From: Pseudogracilibacillus sp037071985
GTDB taxonomy: Bacteria > Bacillota > Bacilli > Bacillales > Amphibacillaceae
NCBI RefSeq assembly: GCF_037071985.1
Contig: NZ_JAXHDF010000003.1
Coordinates: forward strand, 248,001-312,000
DNA length: 64,000 nucleotides
Direction of reading: 5' to 3'
Below are positions 61,357 through 64,000 of the stretch, one piece after another. The notes under the pieces are model-generated. The model did not search any database. It had not been told where the DNA came from and saw nothing but the letters and a program-made list of their open reading frames with translations. A program made the position numbers and the translations under genes. How positions within the stretch are numbered: position 1 is the stretch's first letter; each line of letters starts with the position of its first letter.

Positions 61357-62349
61357 ATGGACTACCCAATTATTGCAGAGGAACTTAGAAATGGTACACT
61401 CGAAAACGTGCATCCTGGTGCTATTTGTATAGTTAATGAAAATAAAGAAGTAATCTATGAAAAAGGAAATATAAACAATCCTATATTTTACCGATCTGCA
61501 ATGAAACCTTTGCAGGCCATACCAGTTTTTACAACGGATATTTTTCAAAAATATCATCTCACGGATGAAGAAGCAGCATTATTTATGGCGTCTCAACGAG
61601 GAGAAAAATATCATGAAGACTCCTTGATAAGCTTAAAAGAAAAATTGGATGTTTCAGAAGATTGTTTAGTATGTGCTGAAAGTTATCCTTTAAATGAAAC
61701 ACCGAAATTGAAATATGTTCTTGCTCATAAACCGAAACGGAAGTTAATTCATAATTGTGCAGGAAAGCATTTAGGATTTCTCGGTTATGCAAAAATGAAA
61801 GGCTTAAGTCTTGAAGGTTACGAAAAGATTGACCACCCTTTACAGCAAGAAATACTAAAAGACTTGTCTCTATTGTCGGAGGTTCCGGAAGAAGAAATCA
61901 AATCAGGTGTTGATGGATGTGGGGTTCCTGTCCATGCCATTCCATTAAAAAACATGGCGATATCTTATTTGAAATTTGTGACCCCAGAACAAATAGTGGA
62001 TAAGGAAATACAAGAAGCAGTGATAAAAATAGGAAAAGTGATGCATGCTCATCCAGATATTATTGCTTCTCATGATTTTATATGTAGTGTTTTATTACAG
62101 GATGAAAATATTATTGCTAAAGGAGGTGCACAAGGAGTATATTGTCTTGCTTTAAAGAAAGAAAAAATTAGTATTGCTTTAAAAGTATTGAGTGGAACTG
62201 AATTAATTTGGCCATTATTAGTTGCAGAGATTCTTAAAAAAATAAATTATCAGAATGAAGACACGATTACTAATTTACTCAAATTAAGAAACGAAACAAT
62301 TCAGAATGATGGTGGAAAACAAGTTGGGGAAACGAAAATTTATTTATAG
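61357..62349 (+). CDS. Asparaginase, rhizobial/AnsA (COG4448) type
   Basis: A 330-aa protein of the thermolabile L-asparaginase II family that is unrelated to the classic AnsB fold. YRSAMKPLQAIPVF carries the Ser-x-x-Lys motif of this family, followed by ALFMASQRGEKYHEDSL, LIHNCAGKHLGFLGYAK and VDGCGVPVHAIPLKNMAISYLKF. Reaction: L-asparagine to aspartate and ammonia, although substrates of distant members are untested. Its gene begins 2 bp after the ROK regulator and is followed after 18 bp by the binding-protein gene, suggesting breakdown of an imported compound. Confidence 0.87.
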   Translation: MDYPIIAEELRNGTLENVHPGAICIVNENKEVIYEKGNINNPIFYRSAMKPLQAIPVFTTDIFQKYHLTDEEAALFMASQRGEKYHEDSLISLKEKLDVSEDCLVCAESYPLNETPKLKYVLAHKPKRKLIHNCAGKHLGFLGYAKMKGLSLEGYEKIDHPLQQEILKDLSLLSEVPEEEIKSGVDGCGVPVHAIPLKNMAISYLKFVTPEQIVDKEIQEAVIKIGKVMHAHPDIIASHDFICSVLLQDENIIAKGGAQGVYCLALKKEKISIALKVLSGTELIWPLLVAEILKKINYQNEDTITNLLKLRNETIQNDGGKQVGETKIYL

Positions 62350-62367
62350 AAAAAGAGAGGGAACAAG

Positions 62368-63942
62368 ATGAAGAAATTTTTTGGGTTTTTATTTGTACTA
62401 GTATTAGCATTAGTTACTGCTGCATGTGGTGGAAATAATGACAACTCTGATTCAGCAGATAAATCAACTGGTAAATCAGATGGCGGTAAGAAAGAAATTA
62501 CAATTGCGATTGATCAAAACTTTGTTACACTCGATCCTCATAATGCAGGTGATACAGTATCTATTTTTGGTGTCCGTTCGATGTATGAAGGATTAGTTGG
62601 TTTTGATGAAAAGATGAATATTGAACCAGCATTGGCTGAATCATATGACATCAGTGAAGACGGGTTAGTCTATACATTCAAATTAAGAGAAGATGTCACT
62701 TTTCATGATGGCGAACCTTTCAATGCGGAAGCAGTTAAAGCAAACTTTGACCGTGTAATGGATGATGCGAATAATTTAAGTGCTAAACGTAGTTTCCAAT
62801 TCATCGACTCATTGGAAGTTATTGGCGACTATGAAGTTGCATTCCATTTAACAGAGCCATTTAGTGCAATGATCAACAAGTTTGCAATGGTTCCAATGAT
62901 TAGTCCGAAAGCAATTGAAGAAGGAACAAAATATGTTGAAGCAAATCCAGTAGGTACAGGAACATTTAAATTTGTGGAATGGAAGCAAGGTACCATTTTA
63001 GAACTTGAAAAAAATGAAGATTACTGGGGCGGAGATCAAACGAACGTTGAAAAAGTAATCTTTAGCCCAGTACCGGAGAACGGTTCACGTGTGGCTATGT
63101 TGAAAACAGGGGAAGCAGATTTTGTATATCCACTACCACAGCAAAATGTGAAAGAATTGGAAAATAACGAAGATTTAACGATCGATGAATCACCATCTAC
63201 AATTGCGCGTTATGTTTCGATTAATACATTTAAAGATCCTTACAGTGATTTAAAAGTTCGAGAAGCGATGAACTATGCAGTAGACAAAGAGGCATATATT
63301 CAAGTTGTTAAAGATGGATTTGGACATGTACTTGATTCCACAATGTCTTCTGAAACACAGTATTACTCTCAACAAGAACCTTATGAGTATGACGTGGAAA
63401 AAGCAAAAGAACTATTAAAAGAAGCTGGCTATGAAGACGGATTTGAAGCAGAAATTTGGGGAAATACAAGTTCGGAATCAGTTAAAGGAATGGAATTTAT
63501 TAAACAGCAATTAGCTCAAGTTGGTATTGATGTAACCATCAAATCGATGGAAGAAGGAACACTTTCAGATGAAATTTACACACCTGAAAAACCAGAAGAT
63601 GCAAAAGTTCAAATGTGGTATGTAAGCTGGTCTCCATCATCTGGTGATGCAGACGGAGCAACTCGTGGTTTATTCAGTAGTGAATATTTCCCACCAAATG
63701 GTGCCAACACGGCTTATTACGATAATGATGACGTAACAGAGTGGATTAAAGCTGCAAATGCTACTGCAGATCCGAAAGAGCAGGAAGCAATTTACAAGGA
63801 TATTCAGAGCACTGTGTATAGTGATGCTCCATGGATTTTCTTAGCAACAGATATCAACTTAGCAGCACATCGTAATCATCTTGAAGGTGTTTATGTAGCA
63901 CCAGATGGTTCAGTCGATATATCCCATGCACAAATAAAATAA
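62368..63942 (+). CDS. Oligopeptide-type ABC transporter substrate-binding lipoprotein
   Basis: SBP_bac_5 family lipoprotein of 524 aa (DppE/OppA/GsiB-like). The lipobox VTAAC gives Cys20, followed by a Ser/Asp/Lys-rich linker. ITIAIDQNFVTLDPHNAGDT, YEGLVGFDEKMNIEPALAESYDISEDGLVYTFKLREDVTFHDGEPFNAE and VREAMNYAVDKEAYIQVV are family blocks; GTGTFKFVEWKQG is the conserved domain crossing. It probably binds a peptide or glutathione-like ligand. Permease and ATPase genes are expected downstream, outside the window. Ribosome site GAGAGGGAA. The tail of the window (63943-64000) has only an ATAGAAT/ATTCTAT inverted repeat. Confidence 0.92.
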   Translation: MKKFFGFLFVLVLALVTAACGGNNDNSDSADKSTGKSDGGKKEITIAIDQNFVTLDPHNAGDTVSIFGVRSMYEGLVGFDEKMNIEPALAESYDISEDGLVYTFKLREDVTFHDGEPFNAEAVKANFDRVMDDANNLSAKRSFQFIDSLEVIGDYEVAFHLTEPFSAMINKFAMVPMISPKAIEEGTKYVEANPVGTGTFKFVEWKQGTILELEKNEDYWGGDQTNVEKVIFSPVPENGSRVAMLKTGEADFVYPLPQQNVKELENNEDLTIDESPSTIARYVSINTFKDPYSDLKVREAMNYAVDKEAYIQVVKDGFGHVLDSTMSSETQYYSQQEPYEYDVEKAKELLKEAGYEDGFEAEIWGNTSSESVKGMEFIKQQLAQVGIDVTIKSMEEGTLSDEIYTPEKPEDAKVQMWYVSWSPSSGDADGATRGLFSSEYFPPNGANTAYYDNDDVTEWIKAANATADPKEQEAIYKDIQSTVYSDAPWIFLATDINLAAHRNHLEGVYVAPDGSVDISHAQIK

Positions 63943-64000
63943 AATATAGAATAAATAAAGCTATTCATTCTATAACTATGGTAAAAATATTTCATGGAAA

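Overview
The window is AT-rich, gene-dense, low-GC Gram-positive (Firmicutes) chromosome, most consistent with a moderately halophilic or halotolerant Bacillaceae of the Oceanobacillus/Virgibacillus/Ornithinibacillus type. The evidence is strong AGGAGG-type ribosome sites, many GTG/TTG starts, lipoproteins with LAAC-type lipoboxes, an rsbU-rsbV-rsbW-sigB stress cassette, a minus-strand ectoine operon (ectA-ectB-ectC), FadR and PerR operators of the Bacillus type, an LCP wall-assembly protein, YdbS/YdbT-like PH proteins and a YppG-like protein. I see no rRNA, tRNA, CRISPR array or complete transposon.

Layout. 1-9.1 kb: an MscS channel, a DJ-1/PfpI stress protein behind a sigma-B-like promoter, 3-methyladenine glycosylase, twin membrane proteins flanking an auxin-efflux-family carrier, an Rpn-like protein with a degenerate active site, a DUF420 protein, a lipoprotein, a 453-bp palindromic repeat element (copy 1), a thioesterase, and a small transcription-unit-like stretch with an interrupted reading frame. 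9.1-19.8 kb: lipoprotein, MBL-fold hydrolase, aspartate dehydrogenase, acyltransferase, ectoine operon, FadR-controlled fadH, penicillin acylase, then a 1-kb intergenic region with a striking array of CGCCG cores every ~20 bp inside 121-bp tandem repeats. 19.8-23.8 kb: DUF4870 protein, rsbU-rsbV-rsbW-sigB, and a dead SnoaL-type cyclase gene. 24.0-27.9 kb: a tight six-gene alkylation-damage cluster (adaA, Ogt/AdaB methyltransferase, AlkA glycosylase, 2OG-Fe(II) oxygenase, SPL-like radical SAM protein, stand-alone Ada-like Zn domain without the acceptor Cys). 27.9-48 kb: a decayed ICE-type regulator, tex, PerR-controlled catalase, DUF368, an EcsAB-like ABC exporter, YppG-like protein, esterase, DMT transporter, CshA-like helicase with a structured leader, MBL hydrolases (one behind a near-perfect FadR operator), ydbST, an LCP protein, and a minus-strand trio of methyltransferase, DUF3006 protein and ComEC-like MBL/HhH lipoprotein. 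48-64 kb: two amino-acid ABC uptake systems in tandem, a GH3 protein lacking the catalytic residues of its family, a ROK kinase-nagA-nagB amino-sugar operon, an amidase, repeat element copy 2, and a ROK regulator-asparaginase-oligopeptide-binding-protein operon that runs out of the window.

Themes. Stress adaptation dominates: osmotic (ectoine, MscS), oxidative (PerR/katA), alkylation (Ada cluster, Aag) and general stress. Sigma-B-like promoters can be read upstream of rsbV (autoregulation), the PfpI-type protein and ectA, and more weakly upstream of a small RNA/ORF candidate and an acyltransferase. Amino-sugar and peptide/amino-acid uptake dominate the last 16 kb.

Strongest leads for something new: the extended Ada cluster with an Ada-like domain in which Gly replaces the methyl-acceptor Cys; the 20-bp-phased CGCCG array; the two palindromic repeat copies whose side module sits on opposite arms; and ectA, whose strong ribosome site and conserved N-terminal codons lead to GTT where a start codon should be. 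Functions and operators are read from sequence patterns and remembered family knowledge; no database search was run.
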